Shown here one piece after another: positions 1-12,975 of a stretch of 64,000 nucleotides of DNA. The stretch's first letter is position 1. Each line of letters starts with the position of its first letter. A program made the translations under genes and the position numbers. This stretch comes from Oikopleura dioica (taxonomy: Eukaryota > Chordata > Appendicularia > Copelata > Oikopleuridae). The stretch is from contig OU015566.1 of the NCBI GenBank assembly GCA_907165135.1, forward strand, positions 13,004,157 to 13,068,156. The letters are read 5' to 3'. The notes beneath the pieces were generated by a model. It saw nothing but the letters and a program-made list of their open reading frames with translations. It was not told where the DNA came from and did not search any database.

Positions 1-3000
1 AGATACCACTGACGGTGGAGTTGTTTTGACCGGGTCGGCCAGCGATGGTGGAGTTGGTGAGGGGCTCGCCCAAACCGGACTCATTGTAGACGCCAGCGTC
101 GAAGGTGGAGTCGGCTTGGTCGTCCATGGCGGAGTCGGCTTGGTCGTTGATGGTGGAGTCGGTCTGGTCGTCGTTAGACGAGTTCAAGGTGTATTCTCCC
201 TCATGGGGATTTTCCTCGACTTCGGCGAATACCAGTCCAGAGGCGGATAAGGTGGAAATATCGCTGCCGTTGACGGTGGACATGGTATCTTCGGATGAGG
301 ACGAGTCGAGCGTCATCTCCCCTTCATAAGGATCCCGGGACACGTCGGGATCCACAAGAGTAGACTCGCCAGAACTAGTTTCTTCGTCGGTGGCGATAGA
401 GCCATCGAACTCGTCTTGGAGGGAGCGTCCAATGGCGGAAGAAACATTGGAGACTTCGTTGATGACGGGAGAGGGCGTGCGCTCAGGAGTGAGCTCGAAC
501 TCTGCAGTGGGCTCGTCGTTTGGAGTTAGCTCCATGGAGTCAACGCCAGATCGACCAAGATAGTTTACTGGTCGAGGGAGGAAACCAGGTGGAGGAGGGC
601 GGACATCACCATCGGCAGACAGGGCAGATGTTTGAGCCGTGTCAGGTTCCACTTCACCGACGACGGTGAGGGTGTCGACAGTGAAACGAGAGCCGATGGA
701 TTCGTCAGCGTGAATCGCAGAGTGTCCATTGACACTCTGGCCCAGAAGAACACTGGCGAGAAGACCAGATCGCTGTCCATTTAAGACGGAAGAGATTTCG
801 TCGCTTCCAATCGAAGAAATCTCAGCGGGAGAGAGTGGAGGTCCATCGGATCCAACTTGGGTAGAGTTCATTAACCCTTGGACAAGGGTCGCATTCGGCG
901 AGGCGGTCGAAACAACAGAGGTGTTGGCTTGAGCCTCTCCTTCTTGCAAGATACTAGAAAAGAAAATAAAGAAAGGGTGTTAAAACCAGTAATATATACC
1001 TTTCCGGGAGGTTGGAGTCCGCGGGCACGTTGCGACGTTCAACAAAAACATTGCTCCATTCGCTTTCGTCGCGGATGGTGTTGCCAAGGGAAATGTCACC
1101 AAGCTGCTGCGGCTGAAGAGCGTTCGTGGCCAATTCGACTAAAAAAAAATATTTGTTTCTAGAACAATTCAAAATCATTGTTTTTGTATAATTGCTTTCT
1201 ATTGCAATTAAGTTATCCATTGGCATACCAATGCCGTTATAACGACTTGCTTAAAAGCACAAAAACCGCCATATCAATTGCATAAATAAAAACGCATAAA
1301 AAGACCATGAGCAGGTCAACTGGTGTGCCTGGTCAGCATAAAATTGTAAAGATTTAGACTTACTTGAGGAGGGTGTTTCCACTTGAGAATCGGAACGTTG
1401 AGCCTCGAGAGAGTTGCGTGCCTGGGACTAAATGAGAATGAGGAAAAGAATGCTTATCATTTATTTTTAATTTGCATAGCATTATAACTCGAAATATAAA
1501 ACGAATTTGCGCGCGCAGCGCGCACTCGATAAAAATTGTATAAGAAGTTATAGTGGATAGATAAATAATATTTTTAAATCCACTACGGAAAAGTGCTTAG
1601 GGACTTTATATCTTGCTCAACATCAATAGAGAATTTAACTCAAAAAACACAAATTAACAATCAAAAAGAAATAATTATGGTTTTCTTTATCTTAGCCTCT
1701 GGACTTGGGAACTTACTCGAGTGGTCATAGAATGACCAGTTGAGACGATTGGGGCCATGACGTAAAGAAAGTGTCGCGCCTAAGCTGCGGATGAAAAAAT
1801 TTATGAATTGACTCGTTTGAAATTGAGTCAAACACAAATGAATCCAGTTTTTTGCGAGGGGCACTCGTAGAGCCATCCTGAGCATCATTCTAGAGAATAT
1901 TAGTGTGTATTTTCAAAAAAAAATAAATAAAAACAAACACATGATCTAGAATTTTTTTTTTTACAATATGTATTTGTAGTCGATTGGATCGGTAGTTTCA
2001 AAAACAGTTCGATTCGAAGAGGTTTCGTTAAACGGCATGTTGGTTATGAAAGGATAAGAGGTGAGAGGCCAAGAAATGGGAACTCTACGTAAGCGCTGAC
2101 ACGATAAAACCCAACTAATAATGTCGTTTGATGTACCAGATCGAGGTTTGCCTTTAATTTGAATATGCATGGGGAATTTGGAAGTGAATAGAGCGAGAAC
2201 GTGTATGGTCGAGGCATGAATTTCTGTATTGCAAGTCCAGACTTCGTTTGCATACGGCAAATCAGTTATCGGTTTGACAAAGTGAACGTATGCAACAAAC
2301 TTATACCTGACCTCGCTAATTGACTTAGTGACATGGGTGGGAATGATAATAAAACAACAGAATGGGAAATTCTCGGTGATATACTTGAGACGTTCGACAG
2401 TAGAGAAGTTTATCGTGATAAATTTTATATACGAAGACCTATTTTTAACGAGTAATTGTTGATTGAACAAGTATTTAAGAAAAGAACCATAATCACTCAT
2501 AATCAGACGATTTTCACTAAAAAAAATCACCATAGAATGGGTCATTTTTTTCTTGCTGACCTTCGTAAAATAGGAACAGGCTTTGTGTCACATTTTTTTC
2601 CCGAAGTACTGTTGGCCCCGGCGTCGCCAGTCGGAGATTTATCATCTTTCATACCTTCCATCTGTCGAAGATCTCGGTAATGCGCCTTCTTCGAGCGAGT
2701 TCTTGCGGGGGAAGGATCATACTTGTCAGAAGTATATGCCGGCAACGACGAGAGAGAAGATCGCGGGGTCGACTATGAATAATGCTCCACAAACACAAAA
2801 ATAAATCAGAACACTTACATTTTGATTCTTGCCACCGCCCGATCCGTTCTTGGCTGCTTCTTCCGCCTGAACTAAGCAAGCATTGTTTGCCCCGGCGTTG
2901 TCAGTTGGAGATTCATCATCTTTCATACCTTCGAGCTGTCGAAGCTCTTGGTTATGCGCCGTCTTCGAGCGAGTTCTTGCGGGGGAAGGATCATACTTGT

Positions 3001-6000
3001 CAGAAGTCTTGCCAGAGCCTGATCCGTTCTTGGTTGCTTCTTCCGACTGAACAACTTCTTGCTGCTAAAATAACATTTAAAACAATTCAAGAAGATCACA
3101 TTACAATGGAAACTTACATTTTGAAGAGCTGGAGCTTCTGTTTCATCGTGAGATACAGCGGTAAAATCATTAGCGACTTTGTTTTCCCGCTGTCCATCAT
3201 CATCTGCGGTCAGACCACGCAAACGGGCACGTCCTTCACGCAGGTACTCTTCCATGGCTTTCTTTTTCTTGATATAATGATCAAGCTTTTCCTCACCCTC
3301 TTTTAGAATCGTATTAGGAGAGGAAGCGCGGTCTTTCTCCGAAGTATCCACTTTCTTTTTGGGCGTCCTTTTTCTTCAGAACTCTACCTTCCTTTGCGGC
3401 CTTCTCTTCTCGAGCTTTCCTTTTCTTTTCCAGGCGTTCGTGTTCAGCAAGCTTCTTCTTATTATCCCTCTCGTCATCTCTAAGAGTTTGAGCCGCTTCT
3501 CTTTCCAATCTCTCTCGTTCCAAGCATTGTTCCATTGTAGGCTCAGGTCGACCTTTATCGAGGCATTTCAGGGCAGCCCTCACGTCTTTCACAGTTTCAT
3601 TTTGATTGGAATCCGTAGGCAAAGTCTTCTCGATGTCTCGAATCTGACGGATACAATCAATTTCCGACATTTTAAGGCTATAAGAGCCGGGAACAATATC
3701 ATCAAGTCGAACGTTCTTCTGGGGCACATACTTAAAATACATTTATTTAGATACTTTGAATAACAATCAATGTTACCTGGGTTTTTCGGAGCGACGCATT
3801 TTCGCGTTTCCGACGATTAAACTCATGAGAAGCAAGATCGGATTTGTTGACCAATTCAAGCGCGGTATTAAAGCCTTGATTATCTGGATTTTGTCGATCA
3901 AAAGGCTAGACAATTTTCAAAAATAGAAATAAGAGCCAAACAAACCTTTCGTAAATCAGTGCTAGCAGGCGAAGAAAGAAAAGGTATCTTCGAGGGCAAA
4001 ATACCAGCAGCGGGATCGTGAAGCGTTGGTGATGGTGGTGCATTACCCATTGAGAAGTTATCTTCTTCAGCATCGAAACATTCCAGGTCCTATATATTGT
4101 ACTGTAAAGAAAAAAAGAAAAAAAAAATACCGTATCTTCCAATCTCAGTTGAGACTGATTCAAATATTCATATCCAGGGAGATATTCAGATGATTCTAGA
4201 TCCTAAGAATCATAAATAAACATATTAATCATGAAAGTAAATACCGGATCAGTTTGTCTCAACTGAGAAAGATTCAAATAGCCGCCGGATGAATCATGCT
4301 TGGAGGAGTAAGATTGAGAACTAGTTTCATCACTCTATCCAAAAATGACGTGATTTATTTTTTTTTTATTTAACGGAAAAAAACAACTAACACCCTACCT
4401 TCTGCATCGTTGAAGGTGCATCGTTTGTAAAAAGATGTTCCATGGGGGCGGGATGAGTCATTGATTTCTTCGTCGATTCAATGACGACGCAAGGATCGCC
4501 CACCGAACCAGTTGAAAGATTCTGATGATGCTTAGACTTCTTTGAAATCTGTGCATGCTTAGCAATCTGATGGGAAATTCCAGTTCGCCCAGAGTCGGCA
4601 TTCTCTCGCGTCTTTGACTTCGGCGTCTGCAAAGTCTTCACACGAGGATCATCCACCGAATCGGATGATACATTCTGATGATCCTTTGACTTCTCAGAAG
4701 GACCAGTAGAAGCAGGCATTGGTGCTTTGGAAGTTTTGAACTTGGAAGGACCATCAGACGAAGTAGTGACGCGTGAATTAGAGGTCTTGGCAGGCTGAGT
4801 ATTTCGGTTTGTGGTGTTTACAGCTGGAGTTCCCATCGCCTTTGGATCTTTTTTTTGTATGGCGCTCGTCCCGCTGGTGTTAGGTGCTTCAGTACGATCA
4901 TCAGCAATATTTTTCGCGCGACGAGATTGGCTTTTCGTGCGCCGTCGAAAATTATATCGGCTAGCATCTTGATCAGTTTGGGACGAGAACATTTGATTCC
5001 AGTCGTTAATATTACTCGCAATTGAACGAGCCATCTCTTCTTGAGCAGGAATCGTAACATTGGGCACAGTCATTTCAGGATCTTGGTCAATCTCAAAATT
5101 CAACACAGGCTCGTTAATTTGCATTCGAACGTTGCCATCACCATCACGAAGAAACTCAGAACCAATCACAACTTCGTCGTTAATCTCTTCTTGAAACTCG
5201 TTTTCTTCTTCTTTCTCGTCGTAGTCGGGCTCGATTGGGCCAGGGAGTTGCACGCTTGGATCGTGTCTATTCGCCTCGTTCTGGATATGTTCGCTCGCGG
5301 CCCCTACGAACTTCGGAGGAAGAGGAATATCCAAATTTTTCTTGAGTAAATTCATTACACGTGCACGACGGAACAAATGACGCAAATCTTTATTAATTGT
5401 CTTCTTGGACGTTCGCTTAAAAGAATGGTAATAACATAATTTCAAGTAAAAAACAATACCAAAAATTCATCGGCGCAGTTGAGGAGAAATTGATGGAAAA
5501 TTTCGGGCTCCACTTTGCCGTTTTCAGGCACCTGCTCGCACAAGAGAAGATTCCTCTCGATAAAAGCGTCGTGAACAGTCGTGTCGTAAAGGCTGGTTCT
5601 CTCGTTGTGCGCCATCAAGTATTCTCGAGTCTTTCTCTCCATAAACGAGTGCAGAAGCTTCAAATCAGTATCGAAACTAGCAGTAGACTAAAGCAGAAAT
5701 AAGTTTAGATAGAACCCCAAGATTTACCCTGTAGAAAGACTTGCGGTACTCATTCGCAAGGCTAGAGTGAAGAACTTCGGAAGGATTGGTCGAGAGTACT
5801 ACTGGAAACTGTCCAAGAAGCCGGTACTTTAGCAGCGGATAAGAACTGAATCTTGTTCCCCAAATGGTCACGAGGACCTTTCGAACAAATGACATTAGGT
5901 ACAATTTGATCCTATTGCCATAGTTTGGAGTGGGCAAAAGCACAGCGGCGAGATGAACAATCATTGAAACAACAATGTCCGGACGAATCATGGTCTAATA

Positions 6001-9000
6001 AATCAACTTGATTCAATAACAAAGGAAGAAAAACTTACTGTAGACGCGATAAAAAATACCATGAATCGAATCTCTGTACAGGCCTGGCGCAGATGAAATT
6101 TGGATTTAAGACATCGGAAGATCGCTCTAAAAGTTATTATGTTAAAAGGGGAAAATGGCAAAAATAATGTACCTGATAATGTGCACTATGCATAATACAC
6201 TGATAGACCGAATACCATAGACCGACATTGCTGACTCCCAGCCTTTAATGAGCGAGGTCTCCGAGTCCGATTGCATGATACACTCCTGAAAAATGTGGCC
6301 GGGATGCAAGGTAGCTAGAATTCGGTAGAAGCTGGCGAATGCTTGTTTGTAGTGGTCGGAATGCTAAATCAAATTGCTCGCGCTGCTCGCTTGTATATTA
6401 ATTGTATGTGATATAATATAACACTAATAGCAAATTAATTGTTTACCTGGGAGATTTGGTATATTGCGCCAAGCATCTCCAGCTCCTCTCCTTTCGTCAA
6501 GCTGGACACATAACCCTGGACAGTCGTCAACTGAGCAAATCCTCCTCCAGGGGTAAAAGTTCCGTCAAGCATGATGCGAAACAGGGACTTCTGTGGGATG
6601 CGCTTCAAAAGGGAGATACTGCCAACTAAACAAAAAAAAAATCATATAATAAGTGAATCCAACGCAGCCAAATACCTATAAGGCAGCATTCATCCCGATA
6701 GAGAACCCATCGGTCTTTTATTTCAGTCCCATTGATATGGAAACTCAAATTTGAAAGCGCCCTTGGGATCATTTCGTGGTCGGGATCTCGATTCTCGAGC
6801 TGCTTACCAGGTCGACGCTCGTTGTAATATCTTATGATAAAAATAAAAATGCATGTCTAACTTAAAATCTCATATTACCTGGCGAACAACTTTCTTGCGT
6901 AATGAGATCGAGGATGAGCCGGGGACCATGAACCGTATCTTTCTTTCACCACTTTTTCGTAAGCTTCCACGCAGCGTGAATTAACCAAATTGTCACCATC
7001 AGCAGCAGCGCCACGGATAAATTCCTCAAATGTTTTTTCGGCGATGTCCATGTAACCAAATGGAGTGCAGCAATGGCTAACTGTCGGCGAGTCACAAAAC
7101 GCATAGTTCTAAAAGAAAGTGTCAATACAGAAAATAGTCGGATAAAATTACCCTGTAACAAGCTGGAGCTTCGGGGCGTGCATAACAGAAGAAATCTTTC
7201 CAGTACTCCTTTTTAATTTTATATTTGCCGTCCTTGTCTTCGTAAAGGATATCCTCGCAATGGATAAAAAATCGCTGTTTACCACTACAGTACGGCCGGT
7301 TGCATGTGTAATAGGCATAGAAAAGACCAAAAACCCTAAAAAATAAGGTATTTAGCGCAGGGACTCAGGAATAATCTCACGTTTTTCTTATCTCCAGTAA
7401 TCGCATGGGAAAGACAACAACCGGCCCAAGATGGTTGGTTATAGGAGCGTTGGCAAGAAGGTGCAAGTCGTAACTATTAAAAATGAATCACTACCGTTAA
7501 ACAGATTATTACCGAACCAAAGCTGCTGGATTTTTTTTCGTTGAAATGTAGGCCAGCAGAACGGACACCGCACAATCGCCAGGAATATCGAAATACGTTC
7601 TTCGATCAACGATGTACTCCAGACCGTAATGAGCAGAAAACTGACAAAAGTCAAATTGCTTCGGGTCGCCAATTGGACATACATCGATGGGAACCGGAAT
7701 GAAAAACGAATTCATAACACGATGGCCATCATCGCCGACTTCGGCATCGTATAAATTCGTGTTTCTTTCAATTCCACCGTTATCATTCTCGTCATCGGAC
7801 AAAGGCGAAGGAATATCAGCGAAAGAAGGCCCGGCAGATGAAGCACTAGAACGAGTACCACCATTCGCAGGAGGAGGAGGAAGACGAGGATCATCGGAAA
7901 AGGGCGCCTTCTGACCTCGCTTGTCTTCAAAGTGGACAGACTTCGATGCAGTTTTAACTGGGCGCCCAGGCTCATTTATTCGTTTGTCACTCTTTTTATT
8001 CGCTCCATCTGCTCGTGACGGCTTGTTTTTGTCAACAAAAGTTTTTTTCTTTGGCACAACCTTCGGACGGACGTTCTTTTTTCTAGGGGGGATGTTTTCA
8101 TTCTCGTCAACATCGCGAGGATTCTTTTCTTTCTTTTTCCGTTGGCCAGAATCGTCTCTTTGAGAGGTGTTGATACCAAACTGGCTTACCATTGGCATCC
8201 GTTCCTCCAACCGTCTCTGACTTTGAGTGATGCTGGGCCTAGCAGTTTTTGCATCATATTCCTTAGGTGACTTCGTGGCGTCAGCTGCGCTTACAGAGCC
8301 TGTATTGTGAGTATTGGTAGTGGGCGCATTGTTAGAACTTTGCGTGACATCCTTAAAATTAAAAATAAAAAAAAAAAAACGAATTCCAACAAGTAATTAT
8401 TACCGAAAGAATGGGATGACGCGAACTAAGCTCCTCAAATGAGCTGTCGCCAGAAGAATCATCAACATTGGAAGGGGTATCGCTAGAAGGTGGGCAAGAG
8501 ACGTTGGACGCTTTTTTGTTCCTTTTTGGTTTTATCTTCCGCTGAAAGAAAGAAAAATGAACTTGATATTGTAAACTAAATTACCTTTTTATGGAGCGTT
8601 AATTGAGAAGCAGCCTTCTTTAATTGTTCGTCGGAAACAATCCCATTTTGATTTCCAATAACTAACATAGAGTATTGCAACTCTTTTCTATCGTCCGACT
8701 TCTTCTGAGAAGGGGTTCGCTCGTCCCCACTGTCAGTTGAAAAAAGAGGCCCAGAATTATCAGATGAAGATTGGGATTCCTGAAATTAAATTAAAAGAAG
8801 CAAATGTAAAAATTCAACCTGAAAAAGCGAAAACATTTGTGGCCTTTCATCTCGGCGAGACGACGGGGATGCAGCAGTTTTCGTGGACTGACTATCCCGG
8901 TCGTTTCTCGGGGAAAACGGTTCAACTGTAGCAATGGGACGAGAAGATTGACTATCACCCGACGGCCTTCGAGTAGGAGGAAAAACTGCTTGGGAAGGGG

Positions 9001-9888
9001 CAGTAGATTGTCCTTCGCCTTCGTGAATCGGTTTCGAGCCAGCAGATGTTCCAACGGACAAGTCCGAAGTTGGTCGCACGCCAGACGTAGAAGTTTTGGG
9101 AGACGAACGCATAGAAACGGCAACATCGTTCCCAGAGGCATTGATACGAGCAGATACTGCTTTACCATCGGGCGAATGGAACACTTCTTTCGTCTGCGAA
9201 ACTTTCTTAATCTGAAGAGCCGGCACATCATCAGACGGATAAAATTTATCATTTTGAAGTATTTGATTGGCTGTAGTTTCACAGCCCGCCTTCTCGAAAT
9301 ACGAATCGTCAACACCCAACATAGGGTTCTTTGCCTTCCGCCGAGCACGGATGATCTTCTTCGGGCCGGAAGTCTCTGTCACTTTGCCATGGTGGCTAAG
9401 CCAGTTCAAGTGCCGCTGTTGTTCAGGCAATACTTTCTCCAGGCTTGAAGGTTTGTTGAGAACATCGTTGAAGCGAGTAGAATCACGCAAACGTTCCGCG
9501 TAAGAAACATGATCGTGACGGCGAAAGATACTAGAATCCTTGGAAAAAAATTAACTTGCGACCTGTCAAAATAGAATACCTCAGTTCGATACGATTCGTG
9601 AAATTGACGCGCGAACGGGGCAAGTGATGCATTACTCACACCACTTCCAAGAGACAGAGGAATCGGCGTTGATGACTTAGAACGAGTGTCAACATGGTCG
9701 GCCGTAACATTTGACGAGGCAGAAGACGCGGCCTATAAATATGAGCTCAAAAATGACGGATTATTTGTAATAAATCCCTTGCACAAAACTTCAAAATATT
9801 AAACACAAACCTCATTTCTAGAACGGCCGTCTTCTCTTTGTTTCCGCCTTTCAGCAGCAAGCTTTATAATTTTATCTCGAGCACTCAT
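1..9888 (-). CDS. Giant intron-rich gene with central MULE-type transposase domain (3' end beyond window)
   Basis: Spliced by eye from ATG at 9888; the frame stays open to base 1, so the C-terminus is outside the window. Exons include 9811-9888, 9580-9732, 8819-9538, 8585-8779, 8404-8541, 7513-8351, 7381-7473, 7152-7335, 6879-7108, 6676-6830, 6447-6625, 6173-6363, 6039-6126, 5728-5994, 5460-5687 and 4399-5415, with GT-AG introns mostly of 50-90 nt. The first ~700 residues are Ser/Lys-rich. A Cys-rich stretch (7000-7335) precedes a MULE-like DDE domain: LDGTF (exon 6447-6625), a second acidic motif MQSDSE and a C-x2-H motif VLCIVH (exon 6173-6363), then STNPSEVLHSSL (exon 5728-5994), which matches the TNN..E..H.L motif of Mutator transposases. 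Downstream more than 1000 residues are acidic, Ser-rich or Lys/Glu coiled-coil. Could be an intact Mutator-like element gene or a domesticated transposase. The exons left of 4399 are less certain. Confidence 0.72.
1497..1550. repeat. GCGCGC-hairpin repeat in an intron of the MULE gene
   Basis: A short GC palindrome (GCGCGCAGCGCGC) is followed by an AT-rich tail (AAAAATTGTATAAGAAGTTA). Near-identical units lie upstream of the gene at 10491-10540 and 10592-10640, and a diverged one sits in the intron at about 6370-6415. The copies share both the palindrome and the tail. Confidence 0.65.
2640..3070 (-). repeat. Tandem duplication of an exon in the MULE gene
   Basis: Two neighbouring blocks (about 2640-2860 and 2920-3065) encode nearly the same peptide on the minus strand, both containing DKYDPSPARTRSK and a GMKDD.SPT.. 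tail, separated by a short intron. DNA identity is high over about 100 bp. This points to a local tandem duplication of an exon within the Ser/Lys-rich C-terminal half of the giant gene. Confidence 0.7.
5728..6625 (-). other. MULE transposase catalytic core (four exons)
   Basis: This is the domain inside the giant gene on which the family call rests. Read on the minus strand, a hydrophobic strand ends in LDGTF, followed by a Gln/Thr-rich strand, as in the first Asp motif of MULE transposases. About 75 residues later comes QSDSE (second Asp), then VLCIVH resembling the C..H spacer of Mutator proteins, then, after ~110 residues, STNPSEVLHSSL. These motifs lie in the expected order with roughly normal spacing. 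The third catalytic acidic residue was not placed with certainty. Four introns interrupt the domain, which is unusual for a recently active element. Confidence 0.7.
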
Positions 9889-10957
9889 GAAAAAGTCATG
9901 ATTTTCCCCGGACAAAAAAGAAAGAAGTAGTAAGTTCTTTAGCCAGCCAATGAGAGAGGCGGAGCAAACGCGCGGGCGGTTTGAAAAAAAAAGGAAATGA
10001 AAAGATTACTCATGCAAGTACATACACAGCCTGGCATATAATTCACAGCTACTGCCATAGATATAAACTATCTGACAAACGTTGTAAGTACCATGCATGT
10101 GGGCCGTCATTATGTACCCCTATTCTTCTTCTAGTTTCCGCTAGTATTATGCGGCAGAAATTCAACTTTTTCTTTGCAGTACAATTAAACGCACATTCGA
10201 GAAAAAACGTAAAAAACGCTATATAGGCCATCATTAAATTGCCCTTGTGTAATCTACCCCCGCCCCGCCCCTAGCTACCAAAATATAGTCCCCCTATTTT
10301 ATTAGATTTTGGGGCATCAATTCTTGTTTTTTATTTCGCAGTACAATAAAACACACTTTTGGGAAAAAACATGAAAAACGCTATATAGGCCATCATTAAA
10401 TAGCCCTTGTGTAATCTACCCCCGCCCCGCCCCTAGCTACCAAAATATAGTCCCCCCATATTTTGTTAAATTTGGGAATATAAATTGTAGGGATTTGCGC
10501 GCGCCGCGCGCATTAAATAAAAATTGTATAAGAAATTATATATAATTTATTGTATTTTTTTAATTTAGTTCATTAATATTATTAAAAAATAGGGATTTGC
10601 GCGCGCCGCGCGCATTATATAAAAATTGTATAAAAAATAAAATATATTTTTAAAAAAAAAATAGAAATAAAATTTATTCTAGCCCTATTAAATCTTGATT
10701 TAAAATTTCGCCATTGTATCACTGTACTTGTATTAGTGTACAGCATTGTATCACTGTACTTGTATTAGTGAAGACAAAAAAATTGTGTTCACTATTACAA
10801 GTACAGTAAAACAGAAGTACAGTGATACAATAACGTCGAAAGTACACTAATACAAGTACAGTGATACAATTTTCCACTGTACACAAATACAAGTACAGTA
10901 ATACGGGGTACTCTTAAAAACGAGAATACGAAAATATATATTCCAACGATTCTTCAG
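9889..10957. repeat. Intergenic repeat block between MULE gene and kelch-like gene
   Basis: No gene is seen. The stretch holds a direct tandem duplication of about 160 bp (10159-10318 and 10319-10460, both with the CTATATAGGCCATCATTAAA block and a C-rich CCCCGCCCCGCCCC run). Two copies of the GCGCGC-hairpin repeat follow (10491-10640), then a perfect 29 bp inverted repeat (10713-10741 and 10842-10870) built from GTATCACTGTACTTGTATTA units. Confidence 0.75.
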
Positions 10958-11951
10958 AATAAAATCTACGCCTCTAAAGCTGCGCTTGTAAAAGGCCAGT
11001 TGAATATTTTCGGCGGCTATCAGAGACGGAAACTAGTAAACTGATCTTTGAAATTCCTTATTGACTATTTTTAGATTATTGTTCTTGATGGATGCGAATT
11101 GAGGCTTCTCCCAATTCGACTTCTGAATCAATATTATGGTGGAAGCGCGGCGCTCTCAATTTCAAACGGAACTGAAGGTTCCTCGCATTAATATGTTTTT
11201 TTACAGTTTTCAGCTCTTGTTTGTTTTGATGTTTCAACGGACAAGAAGTGCGAGATTTTTAACGGCATCGCTGTAGAAGAAGTCGCATTTGAACTAAGAA
11301 AAGGACACTGGGCAGGTGGACTTGCTCATTATAAAGGACGGCCAACAGCAGTTGCCGGAATGGATTTTCCTGACTCAAACGGAGGATACACGGAAACCTT
11401 GACTAAAGATGGCTGGGAAAAACTTCCTCCTCATCCAAGGTTATTTTTATAAGTAAATTTTTATTGAGCGTTTTTTAGAGCAACAGAAGATGTTACTGTT
11501 GTTGGATTGCCGTCGGGATCAATCGCTACATTCGGAGGTTGGGATGCAGATGACGCAAAAGTTTCGAAGGAGATTTTCTTGCTGAATGAATCTAAATGGA
11601 CGATAATGGGAAATTTACTTCAGGTGAGTTCATTCCAGAGTATTTTCATAATCTATATTTTCAGCGTTTTCTCGGTGGATCAGTTACTCTTATCGACAAA
11701 ACTATTTATGTTTTCCCTGGAGAGAGCAGAGATTCAACTCGATTGATTCAACGACTGCAACTAGGGAAGGTTGATAATTTTTTCAAGAAATTACTTTTAA
11801 AAATCTTCCGATAATCTTAGTTGAGGGGGTAGAGCAAGATTTTTCCAAAAAAAACATAGAAACTGAACTAATTGCCCTGAACGCGCTAAGTAAGAAATAC
11901 AGACTGAGCGCTCTCAGCACGGCAGAACACTCCGATCGCCGATCGGGCTAA
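10958..11951 (+). CDS. Kelch-like beta-propeller protein (5' end not seen)
   Basis: Exons 10958-11035, 11075-11177, 11214-11439, 11479-11623 and 11665-11769, probably ending in an exon from 11821 with a stop at 11949-11951. The GT-AG introns are 35-60 nt and phases agree except at the last junction, where a GG-AG intron (exon ending CTAG before 11765) would restore frame. The protein has repeated blades of kelch type: LNIFGGY, then a GG..ALS strand, KCEIFNG, AGGLAHYKGRPTAVAG, IATFGGWD and KTIYVFPGE. Such kelch-like proteins occur in many copies in larvacean and amphioxus genomes (established knowledge). Substrate or partner unknown. No start codon or signal peptide was found upstream, where repeats begin, so the gene may be 5'-truncated or have a distant first exon. 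Confidence 0.62.
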
Positions 11952-12917
11952 TTTGGGATCTTGGGACATGAATTGTCATGTCACATGATTTCCGAAATTA
12001 AGAAACTCCTAATATTCCAACACTAGAAACATCTGGTTTTAGCCCCTTGCGGAAAAAATGATCAACTGATGTTAAAGACGGAGACAATATTGTTGCAATC
12101 GAGGTTGTTGGAGAACATGATAAAACTTATACTACACCAATTCTCTTCTTTTCGTCGTCGAATTTCTGCACTGCAAAACATGATTGACGTCCTAATCAGG
12201 GCTGGCAAATTGGAGTCCTACTATCCGTACTTACATAAAATAGGTCGGGTCACTTAAACCCCGACAGTGTCGATTTGGCCGAGTGTCAGCGCCGACCCTA
12301 GGTACTGACTCCGTACTGCCTGAAGTGCAGGCTGATAGGTCCGTCAGTCAACGTGGCTGATTCAAAAAATAATAGAAATCAGTACAGATTAGGATGAAAA
12401 AACGTCCTGACTCGTGACAAATATTAGTAAGAACCACAACCATTTTTTAAGTACGGCCGTCGACGCCCCAATTTGTCAGCCCTGGTCTTAATCAATAAAA
12501 TTTTCTTTGTATAAGATGATTCTATCTATTAATCAACTGTTTCTTCAATAAGAAATCCCCCCCCCCCCCGCTAAAGTTCAATTCAACTGCTCCTTCGAGG
12601 AGATTTTTTTCGAAAAAAACCATTAATTGTCGTAAATATAACCAAAGAGTCACTTCTTGAGTTGCGAAAACTTCGATTCTTTTAGAAGATTTTGATTCAT
12701 AAATGAAGAATTTTTCAATTACCAAAGTCTATGAACAAATTTTGCTAGACTTTAAAAGTTTAATCTGTCCGAGGAATTATCATTAGCTGGCACCTGTATG
12801 TCCACGTGTGAATAACGCGTTTGAGAAGATAAAGCTTATTTTAACCAAAGCATGTGGCTTTAACAGGCTGATTGCTCTGTGATAAAGCCTTTATCGTTGC
12901 GGTTTATGCCGGCGAAT
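11952..12917. other. Intergenic, no gene seen
   Basis: AT-rich sequence between the kelch-like gene and the protease. It contains a run of ten or more C at about 12557-12569 and no coherent spliced frame. Short open frames on both strands look like chance. Confidence 0.5.
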
Positions 12918-12919
12918 GG

Positions 12920-12930
12920 TATAAAAAAAG
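12920..12930 (+). promoter_or_regulatory. TATA box of the trypsin-like gene
   Basis: TATAAAAAAAG lies 46 bp before the ATG at 12976, a normal TATA-to-start distance for a short leader. The start also opens a signal peptide, which supports this as the core promoter. Confidence 0.6.
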
Positions 12931-12975
12931 CATTCAGAGCAAAGCTGTCAATCAAATTAATAAGCTTCTGAAGCT

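Noticed and set aside
2044-2545. Possible Ulp1-like (C48) protease next to the MULE core, as in some plant MULEs
   Set aside because: The frame reads FIIIPTHVTKS but lacks the His-Trp, Asp and Gln-x5-Cys motifs of C48 peptidases.
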